This document shows, piece after piece, positions 20,443-31,313 of a DNA stretch of 64,000 nucleotides. The translations under genes and the position numbers were made by a program. Within the stretch, counting starts at the first letter, position 1. Every line of letters starts with the position of its first letter. A model generated the notes under the pieces. It saw only the letters and a list, made by a program, of their open reading frames with translations, was not told the DNA's origin and did not search any database. Origin of the DNA: Strigamia acuminata (taxonomy: Eukaryota; Arthropoda; Chilopoda; Geophilomorpha; Linotaeniidae); the NCBI GenBank assembly GCA_949358305.1, contig OX442315.1, positions 11,062,427-11,126,426 on the forward strand, written 5' to 3'.

Positions 20443-21831
20443 TTAATAAAAAGTTAATATTTAAATACGTAGATAAATGGTTGGTTTCGAGGGACGTTGC
20501 CAGTACGTGCAGCCGTCCGTCGAGACCGATTCCTGTCTATCGGTGCAAACGTAGGACGAATTGTCCCTCGTCGGATAGAAAAAGAGAAGTCATCACGTGA
20601 AAAATCTGTCTCATGTCCAAAACGCACAGCGAGACGGAATCGAGCCTTTAATCTGGATTCTTATCATCAGATTTTACTTCAAATTAATTCTAACATTAAT
20701 TAGAACATTACTAATAATTAAATTAATAATTATCAGTCATTCGTAAAAAGAATTCGTCGGGTGTAAATTATTACTAAAATCGCACAATAAATGTGCTTGT
20801 CGAAATGTTATTAAATAAATAAACCTAATAAAGAATTATTCCGAAGTCGGACTTTGTCTAATTTTTAAAAAAGTTAAAGTCAAATTAAATTTATCCAACA
20901 CACCGAAAAATTCATCGTACGAATGTTAAGTTGCATCAATTTGATGCGTCAAATTACTTGTGGAGAAAAAATATTCTTTTACAGAATATTCTCCCCTTGT
21001 CATAAAATTATCTATGGCTCGAGCCCATTGTCTCGCTCGTGACTCAAGTCATGAGGAATTTTCGAGACGCGAGGCGACGTGAAGTCTGCGCTCGCACCTC
21101 GAAAACAAATTAACAAGGAAAAAAAATACGATCGTGTGAGCGATCGCGGTTAATAATTAATTATACGCTATTTCGAGTGCAAAGCACTCATGTCAGGTAT
21201 TAGTCAACAAAATTTCTTCTTCAGCAGCACGGAACTAGTTCTCATGTGCCGATGCCGACTTCTACCTGATCGGGCTGGACTTGGTTTACATCGCGGTCCC
21301 AGTTTTCCTCGTCCTCGTGCTCGATGGCCAGCACGTCGTTCTCTTCCTCGTCCATGGCGAGGAGCGCGCACAAAAATCTCAATCACGATTTAAAAAGGAT
21401 GATAAAACTATCTCAAAAACTCGGTGAAAAACTCGGTAAAACGTTAAAAACGAGGATCACGCACGAATGCAGTGATCAGCTGTGAAAAGCGGAAGTCTGT
21501 GTGAACACGAGGTAATCGCGATGGATTCTGGGTAATATACTCCAGAACCCGGGTGTTTGAGACTAGTGCGCACCTACCCGTGCGCATGTTACGCTACGGG
21601 TCTCCTTTGTTCTCACTCCCGTGCGCGATTGCTGCTACGGGGTCTTTTGCACGCGGTATCCGACCCGTGCCGATAATTTTGCTACGGGTCCCGCGTTTCC
21701 ACGCCATCTCGTGACGCGAATTCGACCGATATCCGCTTTGTTGGACTTAGCGAAATTTTCTGCGACGTGATGGCTTGCACTATCGGTCGATTATATTTAT
21801 TTTTAGTGCCGCCATCGACTCGTAATTTATT
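20443..21831 (-). other. spacer between pol and the third ORF of the Gypsy element
   Basis: Non-coding by eye: short frames only. It contains A/T-rich sequence (20640-21000) and three successive short stem-loops at 21576-21690. It may carry the promoter or splice signals for the third ORF; a subgenomic RNA is only inferred. Confidence 0.5.
21576..21690. repeat. three tandem CCCGT...ACGGG stem-loops
   Basis: Three successive units of about 25 bases each carry CCCGT, a loop of about 14-16 bases and ACGGG (near 21577-21600, 21618-21641 and 21663-21687). Loop sequences differ while stems are kept. The array lies in the Gypsy spacer just downstream of pol. Confidence 0.55.
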
Positions 21832-24800
21832 TTACTTCTTTCCTACGACCTTTCCGCCTTTTATGAACGGATTATCTCTTTTTGGTCGCAGGTTACGGAT
21901 CGAGGCAGGTACGATATTTTTTGTTGTTTTTTGTGTCTGTACCTCCTCATTATTGTTTTCTTTTTTATCCGTGTTTTTTGTGTTTGTTTCAGGAGTTTCT
22001 CCTGTTTCCCCCCCGACCAAAATTGGATCCGGAACGGATTCAACTATCTCGTTTACCGGAGGTGAAGGGGCGTCGAAATACTCCTCGTTGTCACTTGGCG
22101 GTGCTTTTTCCGACTCGCCAGCGAACATATCGACGATTTGGCCGTCAGTTTTAGACTTGACTTGGCCTTTGGCCCACATTTCTTGCGGGAATTCCGGAAT
22201 GTACGGAGTTAACTCTCGTACTTGTATCGACTTATGCTCGGTGTTGTCCTCGAGCTTGCGTAATTTATACGCGTTACCGCCATGCTTGCCGATGATCACA
22301 TACGGACCATCTCTCTTGTCGGCCAAGCTGGCGGTGATTCCTCTCGCTGCATTTGAGAGGATGTGTGTGTCCTTCCACACTAAATCATTGTTCTCGAAAT
22401 TCACAAATTTTCCACCGCTTTTATCTTGTAAAATGCGGTCGCGCATGTTAAAAATGTGCGCCATCATATGTTTGTATGTGCTCGAAATTGTTTGCTCCAA
22501 TTTATATACATACTCATGTGGTTTCTCTGGGTCCACCACATTTACCGACTCTGCCACTCGTGGGTCCCAAGGCACTCGTAGCTCTCGGGCGAAGTTGAGG
22601 TAGGCCGGAGAAAAATCTCTCGTCCTCGAGACTGTTGTTCGTATGCTGAACGCGATCTCCCTCAAGTATTCATCCCACCTATTGTGGATGTCAGTGAATA
22701 TGCTTAGTGCATATTTAATGTCCCTGTTGAGTCGCTCAACGGGATTTGTTCTGGGATTGTAGGTCGAAGTATGTGACGCCACAATCCCGAATTTCTCACA
22801 AAACTTACCCCAAATTTTCGAGATAAATTGGGGTCCGTTATCGGATATAATTTTACGTGGAAATCCGTAACGTAACGCCACGTCGTAGATACATTCAACG
22901 ATTTTCTCTGCTGAAGGTCTAGCGACGGCGTACAACTCGGGCCAACGAGTTGCCACGTCCATTATAACGATAATGTACGCATTTTTATTTCCCGTAACGG
23001 GTTTTGGGCCCATCACATCGACACTTAAACAATCAAAAGGCGCGTAAGGCCCTAAGAAAATAGTTTCGAATGGTGATTTACTCCTCGGCTTGCACGCTTG
23101 ACATCGCTGACATTGGTGGACAAAAAGAGCAATATCTTTTTTCATCCCTGTCCAGTGAAAAAGCTGTGTAGCACGATAGAGTGTTCTGCTTACTCCCGCA
23201 TGGCTCGCAAGCGGGTGCCCGTGTAACAACCACAGCACGCGACCGATTAAGGAAGCAGGTATTACTACCTTTACTGCGGTGTCCGATTCACTCAAGTCAT
23301 CTTGGTGATTTGGGTGATGTTTCACTAAAAGGCCGTCATCCAATAGGTAATCTATGGATTCGTGTGCATAACGACGCTTCTGCCTTCTGGTTAGATTGGG
23401 CGGATATTTTCCTGTCAGTACGAATCTAGCTCTGTCCTGACATTTCTTGTCTAATTTTTGTTGCACAATTATTTCCTCCCTTGTCGGGGGACTGCTTTGC
23501 ATCTGCTCGCCGACATGAGCGTGGAAGGCGCTTAGAAGCGGGTCATTTATTCTCCGCTCTAGCTTAAATTCCTTCCTTGCATTTGGGTAATTGTCAGCAG
23601 CTGGTTGGTATAACCGCGTCCAAAATCCACAGAATTTTACATCTGCCGGAGACGCGGTGGGAATTTCATTCATCTTCCTTAAATCCCAACGGTGACAACT
23701 CGTAGGGCAATAAATGATGCGGGAGTCATCCTCGCCATCATCGTCAGCGTCGATTGGATCTGACACTGGTGCCCGTGACAGAGCGTCAGCCACGACGTTA
23801 TATTTGCCGGGCTTGTATTGAATGGTCAAGTCGCATGCCATCAGTTCTAACTGCCATCTGGCTAGTCGACCGGCTGGCTCTTTTAATTTCATCAGCCATT
23901 GTAACGCTTGATGATCTGTGTGGACCACAAATTTGGTATATTCGAGATAATCTCTGAATTTCCTTATGGCCCACACAACGGCCAAACACTCCAACTCGGT
24001 GGCATTGTAATTCTTTTCAGCGCCTTGGAGTTTGCGACTTATAAACATGCACGGCAGGTCTTGTTCGACTCCGTCGCGCACGTGTGTTTGGAGCAACGCC
24101 GCTCCTAACCCAACTCTGCTGGCGTCCGTGTGTAATATGAACGGCCGGTTTAAGTCGGGTAGAGGCATTACGCCGACTTCCGTCAGCATCCTCTTTATTG
24201 CATTAAATGCGATGTTGCACTCATTTGACCATACAAATTCGTTTTCATTCTTCAGGAGGTCGGTAACTGGGGCTGCCACTTCAGCTAGACCCGGTAGCAA
24301 CCTGCCGAAGAAGTTTATCATTCCCATAAACCGTTGGACACCTTTAACGTCCTCGGGTGGTGGGAAACGATTAATCGCATCGATTTTTTCGGGGCCAATA
24401 GCTAAACCATTGACTCCAATGCGATAACCCAGGAAGGCAAGCTCCTTTCGACAGAACTTGCTTTTGCCCGGATGCACGTGTAACCCAGCTTTTGCCAGCC
24501 GGGTGAGCACTTGGTCGATGTGCTCAATGTGCTCTTCGAATGTTTTAGAGGCAATAACTATGTCATCTAGGTATGCCCACACAAACTGATGCAGGATATC
24601 ACCCAATACGCTTTCGATTAGTCTCTGAAAGGTACTGGGAGCATTCACTAAACCAAATGGCATGACGTTGAACATCAACCGTCCAATTGGCGAGTAAAAT
24701 GCTGTTTTTAACTTATCCTCTGGCCTCATCTCAACTTGCCAGTATCCCTTCGACAGATCCATCGTCGTAACCCAAGAAAAGGGGCTAAGCTCTCTCAAAA

Positions 24801-25902
24801 TGGATTCGATAGACGGCATCTGTATGGGATCTATTTCTGTCACCGCGTTTAATGGGCGGTAATCAATGCATAGGCGTGGGTCCGAGCCCGGGCGCATCAC
24901 GAGCACAACTCGCGTCGCGTATTCTCCCTGGGCCTCGGAGACAATGCCACTGTCTAGCATTTCTTGGCACATTTTTTGCACTATTTCACGTTTTTGCGGG
25001 TTCATTCCCTTATACGCAACTCGTATAGGTTTATTATCCGTCAATTTAATTTCGTGAATAGCCCTATTCGTTCGGCCCGGTTTTTTCGACAGGATCCCCT
25101 CATATTTAAGTAGGACCCTTCGTAGGGCTGCCGCTTCGTTTAATTCTAAAGCGGCGTCGGCGACAAGCGTTTCCACTACATTGTCCCGTTGCAATTCTGT
25201 TACGAATGCTTTAAAATCGTAATCTTGAACGAATTTCTTTAGGCCTTTCTCCCACTGTGTCTTGTCGGCCGCTTCTTTTACAAGAGCTGGTGGCACGACA
25301 ATTGCGGGTCTTTCCTTATCATTTCTGATATAATTCCAAGATTTCGTTATTGGATTGGGTTGTATTTCCATTGACGCCATGAGGTCTAAGCCCAACAGAA
25401 AAATTCTGTCGCATGTGGGCAGGACCAGGAAAGGGTGCTGTTCTACTCCTCCGAGCCACTCCATGGTCAATAATATAACTCCTTTTGGACGCGCCATTCC
25501 GTTGGCGGTTTTTAGACGTATATTTTTATTAACGCCTTTTATCTTATCGGTGAGACCCAATGATGCTACTATGTCTTCGGAAACGAACGAGCGATCTGCT
25601 CCCGAGTCTAGTAGTCCCATAATTTTTTCACGTTCTATTGTCATGGGCAACATACATAGGCGGTTGGTGTATTCGACCGCCACGTTGCACATGAAAACAC
25701 GAAATTCTTCTGTGTCTTCGACTACTTGAGGTAATTCTTCAAGCAGTAGGTTCGGTTCTTCCGCCTCAGCCTCAGCGTTTGCGGTAATTACCTGCAAAGC
25801 GTTGTTGGCCCTGTCTTGAATTTGGGCGTTAGCTATGTCACTACCCATTTCTTTGACTGGTGGCGGCTTATCGAACCCTTTGTTAAACCCCTTTTTCTTC
25901 AT
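21832..25902 (-). CDS. pol: Gypsy pol: protease, reverse transcriptase, RNase H, integrase (1356 residues)
   Basis: Domains in order: retropepsin with active-site DSG at residues 99-101; reverse transcriptase about 280-480 with YLDD at 444-447; RNase H starting near 588 (ILHTDASRVG); integrase zinc finger about 900-945 (H-H-C-C pattern ending CQRCQACK); and DDE integrase core about 955-1075 (SVDVMGPKP, DNGPQF, NPVERLNRD). The C-terminal region includes a GPYVI segment typical of the integrase end. Length and order are usual for Ty3/Gypsy. The frame is -1 relative to gag and is open upstream across the gag stop, so -1 frameshifting is likely. The protein appears complete and would copy and integrate the element. 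Confidence 0.95.
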   Translation of the reverse strand: MKKKGFNKGFDKPPPVKEMGSDIANAQIQDRANNALQVITANAEAEAEEPNLLLEELPQVVEDTEEFRVFMCNVAVEYTNRLCMLPMTIEREKIMGLLDSGADRSFVSEDIVASLGLTDKIKGVNKNIRLKTANGMARPKGVILLTMEWLGGVEQHPFLVLPTCDRIFLLGLDLMASMEIQPNPITKSWNYIRNDKERPAIVVPPALVKEAADKTQWEKGLKKFVQDYDFKAFVTELQRDNVVETLVADAALELNEAAALRRVLLKYEGILSKKPGRTNRAIHEIKLTDNKPIRVAYKGMNPQKREIVQKMCQEMLDSGIVSEAQGEYATRVVLVMRPGSDPRLCIDYRPLNAVTEIDPIQMPSIESILRELSPFSWVTTMDLSKGYWQVEMRPEDKLKTAFYSPIGRLMFNVMPFGLVNAPSTFQRLIESVLGDILHQFVWAYLDDIVIASKTFEEHIEHIDQVLTRLAKAGLHVHPGKSKFCRKELAFLGYRIGVNGLAIGPEKIDAINRFPPPEDVKGVQRFMGMINFFGRLLPGLAEVAAPVTDLLKNENEFVWSNECNIAFNAIKRMLTEVGVMPLPDLNRPFILHTDASRVGLGAALLQTHVRDGVEQDLPCMFISRKLQGAEKNYNATELECLAVVWAIRKFRDYLEYTKFVVHTDHQALQWLMKLKEPAGRLARWQLELMACDLTIQYKPGKYNVVADALSRAPVSDPIDADDDGEDDSRIIYCPTSCHRWDLRKMNEIPTASPADVKFCGFWTRLYQPAADNYPNARKEFKLERRINDPLLSAFHAHVGEQMQSSPPTREEIIVQQKLDKKCQDRARFVLTGKYPPNLTRRQKRRYAHESIDYLLDDGLLVKHHPNHQDDLSESDTAVKVVIPASLIGRVLWLLHGHPLASHAGVSRTLYRATQLFHWTGMKKDIALFVHQCQRCQACKPRSKSPFETIFLGPYAPFDCLSVDVMGPKPVTGNKNAYIIVIMDVATRWPELYAVARPSAEKIVECIYDVALRYGFPRKIISDNGPQFISKIWGKFCEKFGIVASHTSTYNPRTNPVERLNRDIKYALSIFTDIHNRWDEYLREIAFSIRTTVSRTRDFSPAYLNFARELRVPWDPRVAESVNVVDPEKPHEYVYKLEQTISSTYKHMMAHIFNMRDRILQDKSGGKFVNFENNDLVWKDTHILSNAARGITASLADKRDGPYVIIGKHGGNAYKLRKLEDNTEHKSIQVRELTPYIPEFPQEMWAKGQVKSKTDGQIVDMFAGESEKAPPSDNEEYFDAPSPPVNEIVESVPDPILVGGETGETPETNTKNTDKKENNNEEVQTQKTTKNIVPASIRNLRPKRDNPFIKGGKVVGKK

Positions 25903-25925
25903 GAATGGCGCAGACGGTCGAGAAA

Positions 25926-28900
25926 TTATTTCTTCGCCGCCTGCGCTGACTCGTTTTTTGACTCGTTTTTTGCCATGGCGAGTTTAATCTCTGCCATCTG
26001 CTTCATTATCGCGTCAAACTTAGCGTCTTCTTTCGCTGTTCTTGGGCACTCATTGGAGTAGTGGCCCGGTTGGTTACACTTGAAACAGCGAATATTTGAT
26101 TTGTCTCTTGGGGCTTCAGTCGATTTTTTCTTTTCAGGGTCTGCTTTCGACGGTGGCGTGTAATTTTTTCGAAAATACTTCGGAATTCGACCGGCATTTG
26201 GTTTTAACCTGGCGCGAAATTCTTCTACCGCTCTATCTCGATGGATGAGATGTACTAGCGGTCCTTCCTCATCGCAACCCGTTGATAAGGTATCGCGATA
26301 GCTTCGTATTTCTTCGTCCGTCGAATAATCGTCTTTTTCTTCTTTTTCGTCTGATTTTCCGACATTTTGTTCGGCTTCCTCCCCCTCCTTGACCTCCTCC
26401 AGTGTCGCTTGCATGGCTGACGCTGTCGGTGCCTTTTTAGGGGCGGCCAAAGGGTTGGAAGGCAGCGGGGATGTCAGTTTATTTTTTATTTGCAAACCAA
26501 CGCTAGCTTCTGCCAGCTCCATTATACCGCTAAGATATTCAGTAGGGCGCATAATCTTATCTGTCGCCCCATATCTTTCCGCACTCAACTTGAGACGTTT
26601 TGCGGTCGCTGCTTTCTCCGCTTCTGGTAAAGCGGAATAATATCTCTTCTCGATATCTATCGTGTTCTCGAACAGGAAGGCGCTCATCTCCTCGTAGCTA
26701 CCTCCTGTCGGTGCCCTTTCTTCAAGTAGCACCCTTTGCGAGTATTCCGACAAACCGCCGAGAAAGAAAAGGTTGAATCCCGTGGCGTGAAATTCCATCG
26801 GGGCCTTTTCGAACAACAATCTGGCGCGAATGTCGTAATCCATTATGGTTTCACCAGGCATCTGGCGAAGACCTCGCATCTTTCGGCTCACCTCTTCGGG
26901 TGTCTCGCCGTAGCGCAGGTCGAATCTCATTAAAAAGTCGTCCCAATTGACGCCTTTCAATCCTTGGTACCACTCACGTGCCGAGCCTGTCATTAGCTCG
27001 ACAATACCGTGGGTGAGCATGTCTCCTACGGTGGCTTTAGTGGCAGTCTTAATTCGAATTACTTCGTCAAGGAAGCGATCTCCCGCTTTCCATGACCCGT
27101 CGAAACGGTTCTGAATATAAAATTGCCACCTAATATTCCCGGTAACACTCATGGTGTCACGTCGGGAGACAGCGTATTTTTTCTTTACGCGGTCACCAGT
27201 GCTACGATTACGATCGTTTCGTTTGCTCAGATCAATTCCCTCGGCTTTTAACGAGCCGAGTAGGGCTCTTCCAAGCTCTCCCATCGTATACTGCCGACCC
27301 GTCGAATCGGTAAACGCGCTTTGTCGGGGAAGGTCCTGAAACTCCTCCCGTCGGTGGTCGCTATTTTCCGATCGACGTCGTTTCTCTCTATCGCGCGGAG
27401 AGTTGGATCTCTTCCGGCGATTACTTGATTTTTCCTTTCGTCTGTCGTCGTTGGATGAGGGGTCGGAGCTGGGGTCGGGAGACGGTGAGCGGCGTGGCGG
27501 GTTGCGCCGTGAAGAGTTTGACTCTTTCCGGCCCCTACGACGGTCGTCACGTTCCCTTTCTCTGCGTTCATCGCGTTCTCTTTCCCTTCGTCTTTCTCCG
27601 GAACCTCTCTCCGAATCGTGATGACTGGGTGCATTTGACTCCAGTCCATCTGACGACGAATCACTATTTCCGTAGTGAAAATATTTCGGTCTTTCATCGC
27701 GTTTGCCTTCTTCTCGCGAAGAGGTGCGATCATGCGATTGTCTCCTTGACGACTCGTCGTCTTTAAGGATGGGCACTGGTTGTTGCCACTCAGTCCCTTG
27801 TGGATTATCATGCTGTTGGCTTGTGAGAGCTTGCTCTTCATTTCGCCTAGCATTATTAGCGTTGATTAATCGCGTTATCGCATTATTTGTGGCTGAATCG
27901 AGAGCTTGCATGCGGGGCCGAGTTTGTTGTTCTCTGGCCGACGCATCTCTCTTGCGCGGAGTAGCTGGTGTTGCTCTCTCCGGCTGGGGTTTGGGTTTGG
28001 CCTTCGGCGTGCGCTTTGGGTCTCCCTCTAGGCTCTCGTCGGACAGCTCGGATGAACTGACCTCTGGTTTGCGGACGGATTTCGGGTCATCTCGTCGCAA
28101 TCTGGCCATAAATGCTCGCTCTGCTTCTTGTTGCGAGTGGAAAGCATATCGATGTGCTCTCAGGGCTCGGTCAACTATTTCTACCTCCTCGGGAGTAGTC
28201 GGATTGGGCTGGGTTCTGCCGTACTCGAGAGCTTGCGCTTCTCTTTCCGCCAGCTTCCTCCGTCTCTCGCGAATGGCTTGACGAGCCTCGTTCTCTGCAT
28301 CCGCTTCAAATTGAGCGGAATCAACCAATTGTTGAGCGTGTGCACCTTCAACAATGGTGATTTGTGGGGATACACTGTGCGCTTTTAAAGCTGCACGTAC
28401 GATCTGTAACGTTTCGTACACGGTAATTTTCCCCGTCGGAAGGGTGTATCTCACTCCTTCCGCCTGTGCCAATTGCATCGCATCAATCAAGGTGCCCGAG
28501 ACGCTGTAAGGCTGGCTCGAAACACGCTTGACAGAGGATGAGTTGGACTTGTGTCCTTCGGACCTGACCGAAGCTGGGCGGCTTTGCGTAATTGGCGTGT
28601 TTAGTGCCGAATTAGCGGTCGTATTTGAGGCCGTCTTTTGTATCGGAGACGCTGCTTTCGGACTGCCCACCTCGGTGTCGTGCGTTAGACGAGGCGATTG
28701 GTTACGGGATAAAACCTCGTTTCCGCTCGTCTCGCCGTCACGGTTAGAACGCGGCAGTTTGGAGTGAGATTGCTCTTCACCCCGCTCTGTCTCGTCCAAT
28801 CGCTGCCTCGTCTCGGTGCGAGACGGGTGCGATGCCTCGGATGCGCTTCTACGATCGGGTTTAGGCTTACGCCGTTTTTGCCTCGCTTCGTGCGCTGAGG

Positions 28901-29036
28901 CTTTGGGTAAGGGACCTCCAGATCGCAAGTGATAGTCGGCGCCTTTACGACTGCCGGCTCTCTTGTTTGCGTCGGAGTCGGAATCTGTTACTCGGGTATT
29001 ATCTGCCATTTCTTGCTTTGGGTATGATGTAATCAC
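25926..29036 (-). CDS. gag: Gypsy gag polyprotein (1036 residues)
   Basis: An unusually long gag. The first 600 residues are highly charged and disordered, including an Arg/Glu/Asp/Ser-rich tract (ERRREREERD-like) at about 480-600 that resembles RS-type RNA-binding proteins. The capsid core follows at about 650-830 (FDGSWKAGDRFLDEV, AREWYQGL, WDDFLMRFDLRYGET), then a single CCHC knuckle CFKCNQPGHYSNEC near residue 983, and a short Lys-rich end. The stop TAA overlaps the -1 frame of pol. Its capsid core aligns by eye with that of the gag-only element. Confidence 0.9.
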   Translation of the reverse strand: MITSYPKQEMADNTRVTDSDSDANKRAGSRKGADYHLRSGGPLPKASAHEARQKRRKPKPDRRSASEASHPSRTETRQRLDETERGEEQSHSKLPRSNRDGETSGNEVLSRNQSPRLTHDTEVGSPKAASPIQKTASNTTANSALNTPITQSRPASVRSEGHKSNSSSVKRVSSQPYSVSGTLIDAMQLAQAEGVRYTLPTGKITVYETLQIVRAALKAHSVSPQITIVEGAHAQQLVDSAQFEADAENEARQAIRERRRKLAEREAQALEYGRTQPNPTTPEEVEIVDRALRAHRYAFHSQQEAERAFMARLRRDDPKSVRKPEVSSSELSDESLEGDPKRTPKAKPKPQPERATPATPRKRDASAREQQTRPRMQALDSATNNAITRLINANNARRNEEQALTSQQHDNPQGTEWQQPVPILKDDESSRRQSHDRTSSREEGKRDERPKYFHYGNSDSSSDGLESNAPSHHDSERGSGERRRERERDERRERERDDRRRGRKESNSSRRNPPRRSPSPDPSSDPSSNDDRRKEKSSNRRKRSNSPRDREKRRRSENSDHRREEFQDLPRQSAFTDSTGRQYTMGELGRALLGSLKAEGIDLSKRNDRNRSTGDRVKKKYAVSRRDTMSVTGNIRWQFYIQNRFDGSWKAGDRFLDEVIRIKTATKATVGDMLTHGIVELMTGSAREWYQGLKGVNWDDFLMRFDLRYGETPEEVSRKMRGLRQMPGETIMDYDIRARLLFEKAPMEFHATGFNLFFLGGLSEYSQRVLLEERAPTGGSYEEMSAFLFENTIDIEKRYYSALPEAEKAATAKRLKLSAERYGATDKIMRPTEYLSGIMELAEASVGLQIKNKLTSPLPSNPLAAPKKAPTASAMQATLEEVKEGEEAEQNVGKSDEKEEKDDYSTDEEIRSYRDTLSTGCDEEGPLVHLIHRDRAVEEFRARLKPNAGRIPKYFRKNYTPPSKADPEKKKSTEAPRDKSNIRCFKCNQPGHYSNECPRTAKEDAKFDAIMKQMAEIKLAMAKNESKNESAQAAKK

Positions 29037-29061
29037 AGGTTAGAATCAGTTATTCGACTTG

Positions 29062-29079
29062 ATCCCGGACAGGCCCCCA
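29062..29079 (-). other. primer binding site, proline-tRNA type
   Basis: The minus strand reads TGGGGGCCTGTCCGGGAT, two bases after the 5' LTR. It differs by one base from the site in the gag-only element. Confidence 0.75.
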
Positions 29080-29081
29080 CG

Positions 29082-30100
29082 TGTCGCGCTCAACTCTAAC
29101 CGTCGCTAACTCGTGGGTTGATTACTTAATTCGACTAACTCACTACCGCTTTGCTCAAGCGGTTTACCCAAAGAAATGATTACACAGATATAAAAGGTAA
29201 AATATAATATAGATTTATTCTGTGGGACAATGTACAGATATATCTTATATATATATATATATAAAAGGTAGGTAAAAGGTAAATCGGAATGGGTGAAGGG
29301 AAATGGAAAGGTAAAGGTATGATGAAAGCTGGCTGGAATCGGCGAGGTCGTCTGTTGTCTCGGTCGTGTCCAAGATGGCGTCCTCGTTGTGGCAACGTGG
29401 TGTCGTCTTGGGCCGGCGTGGCAATATGGCGTCCTCGGCTCGTCTCTGGCTGGTCCTTCGGGCTCACGCTGGTCGGGCGCGAGTGAATGCTTAGTTAAAA
29501 GGCTTACTTCGGGCTGTTGTCTAGGTTTTTGTGTGGTGTCCGGCGATCACACAGCGGCGGACTCTTCTGGCTCCCGGCGGTCACACAGCGGCGGGAACGC
29601 TCGTCGTGGTTTTACTGCAGTTTAGGCTTGTGCGACCGTTTGTCTGCACAACTCGCTAAACTGGAGTGGTTTTTACTATTTCTAGCTGGTGTGCTAAAAT
29701 AGTGTGGTAATCTTATCTCGCAGGTTACTCTGCGGAGTTTGACACTGACCAAACGTACTCACGGTAAATTGTCCTTTGTCCTTGGTCAATCCCAGTATAT
29801 TTACTTGGGCCTGATCTTGTAGGACGACGGGTTTACGTGTGTTTCTCGTTTGATGGTTGTGTTGGTTCTGCCCGCTCAGTGCAAGGCACATTCCTTTGCA
29901 CAAAGCGGGGTTGACAGGTGACCGGAATCACCCAATGGTGGGGTGGACGAGCCATCCCCACTCCCTCAGGGCAGACGCCTGTCCATTGACTAGATGTCAA
30001 TGCACTGAGGGAAGGGAGACGCGCTTGCGGCTCCCCTTACACCCGAAACGAGGTCACGAGAGAAACTCTTCGTTGACCCCGGTCCAGTCGGGTCACAACA
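29082..30100 (-). repeat. 5' LTR of the Gypsy element (1019 bp)
   Basis: Partner of 16598-17616. It is followed on the plus strand by the target duplication gttt. Confidence 0.95.
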
Positions 30101-30104
30101 GTTT

Positions 30105-30609
30105 ATTGTAAGTTTATTGTAATTTCTTGGGGTTTACATGTCAATATTCAAGGAAACAAAGGATATTTTAGCATAATTTATGAATATGAGACTTTTCGCC
30201 GATTTCCTGTTTCACGTCATTCTTTATCGCTCAAAACTCCTGCTGAATGGTGGCTTCTCTGCACCTCAACGTCTCATTCCACTCGAACACGCATGTCCCT
30301 GCTTCCAAGGACCTTTACCTCTAAAAAAATTTAAAAATGTGAATGATATGTTTCTTGCGTGGTGTTGTTGGATTTTATTTCAATTCACTCTTTGTTAATT
30401 ATTATTTTATTTGAGTTGTCAGTGTCTCCAGGATGAAATTCATATTATGTATTTATTCTTAAGGGGCCGTCCTTAAATTACCTAACACCAATTTTGGGTA
30501 TTTTAGACGCCGTCCCCCGTCTGTTACAAAGGCTGTAACAAATTCCCAAACCCCCACCCCCTTAGTTACGTAATAAAACTGAAATTCCCCCCCCCCCCAA
30601 AAAAAAAAT
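30105..30609. other. non-coding stretch with a MITE-like end
   Basis: No gene is seen. At about 30473 the sequence ggggccgtccttaaattacc resembles a terminal inverted repeat common in arthropod MITEs. A C/A homopolymer run at 30588-30608 adjoins the broken end of the LRR pseudogene. No matching opposite terminus was found. Confidence 0.4.
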
Positions 30610-31115
30610 GCTAAATGAAGGGACCGAATAATCGGAAACGTTTCGGCAACACTCCAAGTTGAGGTAGTGTAAAAGCGGACAAAGTTGACCGATTGCAGCG
30701 ACAACTCGGTCAGTACAATCTAAAGTTTCAACGAGTTCGAGTTTTGGAGAACGTCGCAGCAGTTTGATCAGAGCGGCGAATTGTAGATCTGATGTAAGGT
30801 ACTTGAATTTCCAAATTGATCCAAGTTTAGGTCTACAAGGTTTTCACAAACGTCGGTTATTCTCGCCAATAGAGACCTAATTTGAAGGTCAAACTTGTGC
30901 AAATCGCGGAGTATTCGAGTGCCCGAATGAATGAAAATGGTCGACGGCAAGTGGTTATCGTGTATAAAGTGATCACCGAGTCGAAGATAAATTGTTTGGA
31001 TAATTATTTGGGGGTATTGCGTTAATTGATGTTCGATTTCGTCAAAATGGATTGTTGCTTTTGTCAAACAGAGCTCTTCGAGACGCGAAGCTGATTTCTT
31101 GTACGGCCTGTTTGT
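30610..31115 (-). pseudogene. duplicate of the second-type LRR gene, heavily decayed
   Basis: It is homologous to 15700-16362: RPYKKSASRLEELCL, HFDEIEHQLTQYP, STIFIHSGTR and ITDVCENLVDLNLDQF. The start codon position has AGG instead of ATG. The frame breaks after LNLDQFGNSS, and the rest survives only as pieces in other frames (SPKLELVETLD, CPLLHYLNLECC). The remnant ends at a homopolymer run at 30608. It shares 220 bp of upstream sequence with its duplicate. Confidence 0.8.
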
Positions 31116-31313
31116 GCTTGATTAGGGCGTCGATAAACATTGTTAGCGAACACACCATTTATGTATGCAATGTGGGAGACGTTGGGTCAACGTTTGTATA
31201 CGGGGTTTTGTACGATTGGCTATTTCTGCGGGGAGCAATGCGTGAATAATTCGAACTACATGTTTGATGACAAGATAGAATGCAAATCGATAATTTAATG
31301 TGTCAAAAGTGCA

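Larger units (their letters stand above)
16598..30100 (-). mobile_element. full-length Ty3/Gypsy retrotransposon with three ORFs, 13.5 kb
   Basis: Two 1019-bp LTRs (16598-17616 and 29082-30100) look identical, and a 4-bp target duplication gttt flanks the element (16594-16597 and 30101-30104). In minus-strand order it has the 5' LTR, proline-type primer site, gag, pol, a 1.4-kb spacer, a third ORF, a polypurine tract and the 3' LTR. All ORFs are open. LTR identity implies a recent insertion. It landed between a duplicated pair of LRR-like pseudogenes. Confidence 0.95.
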
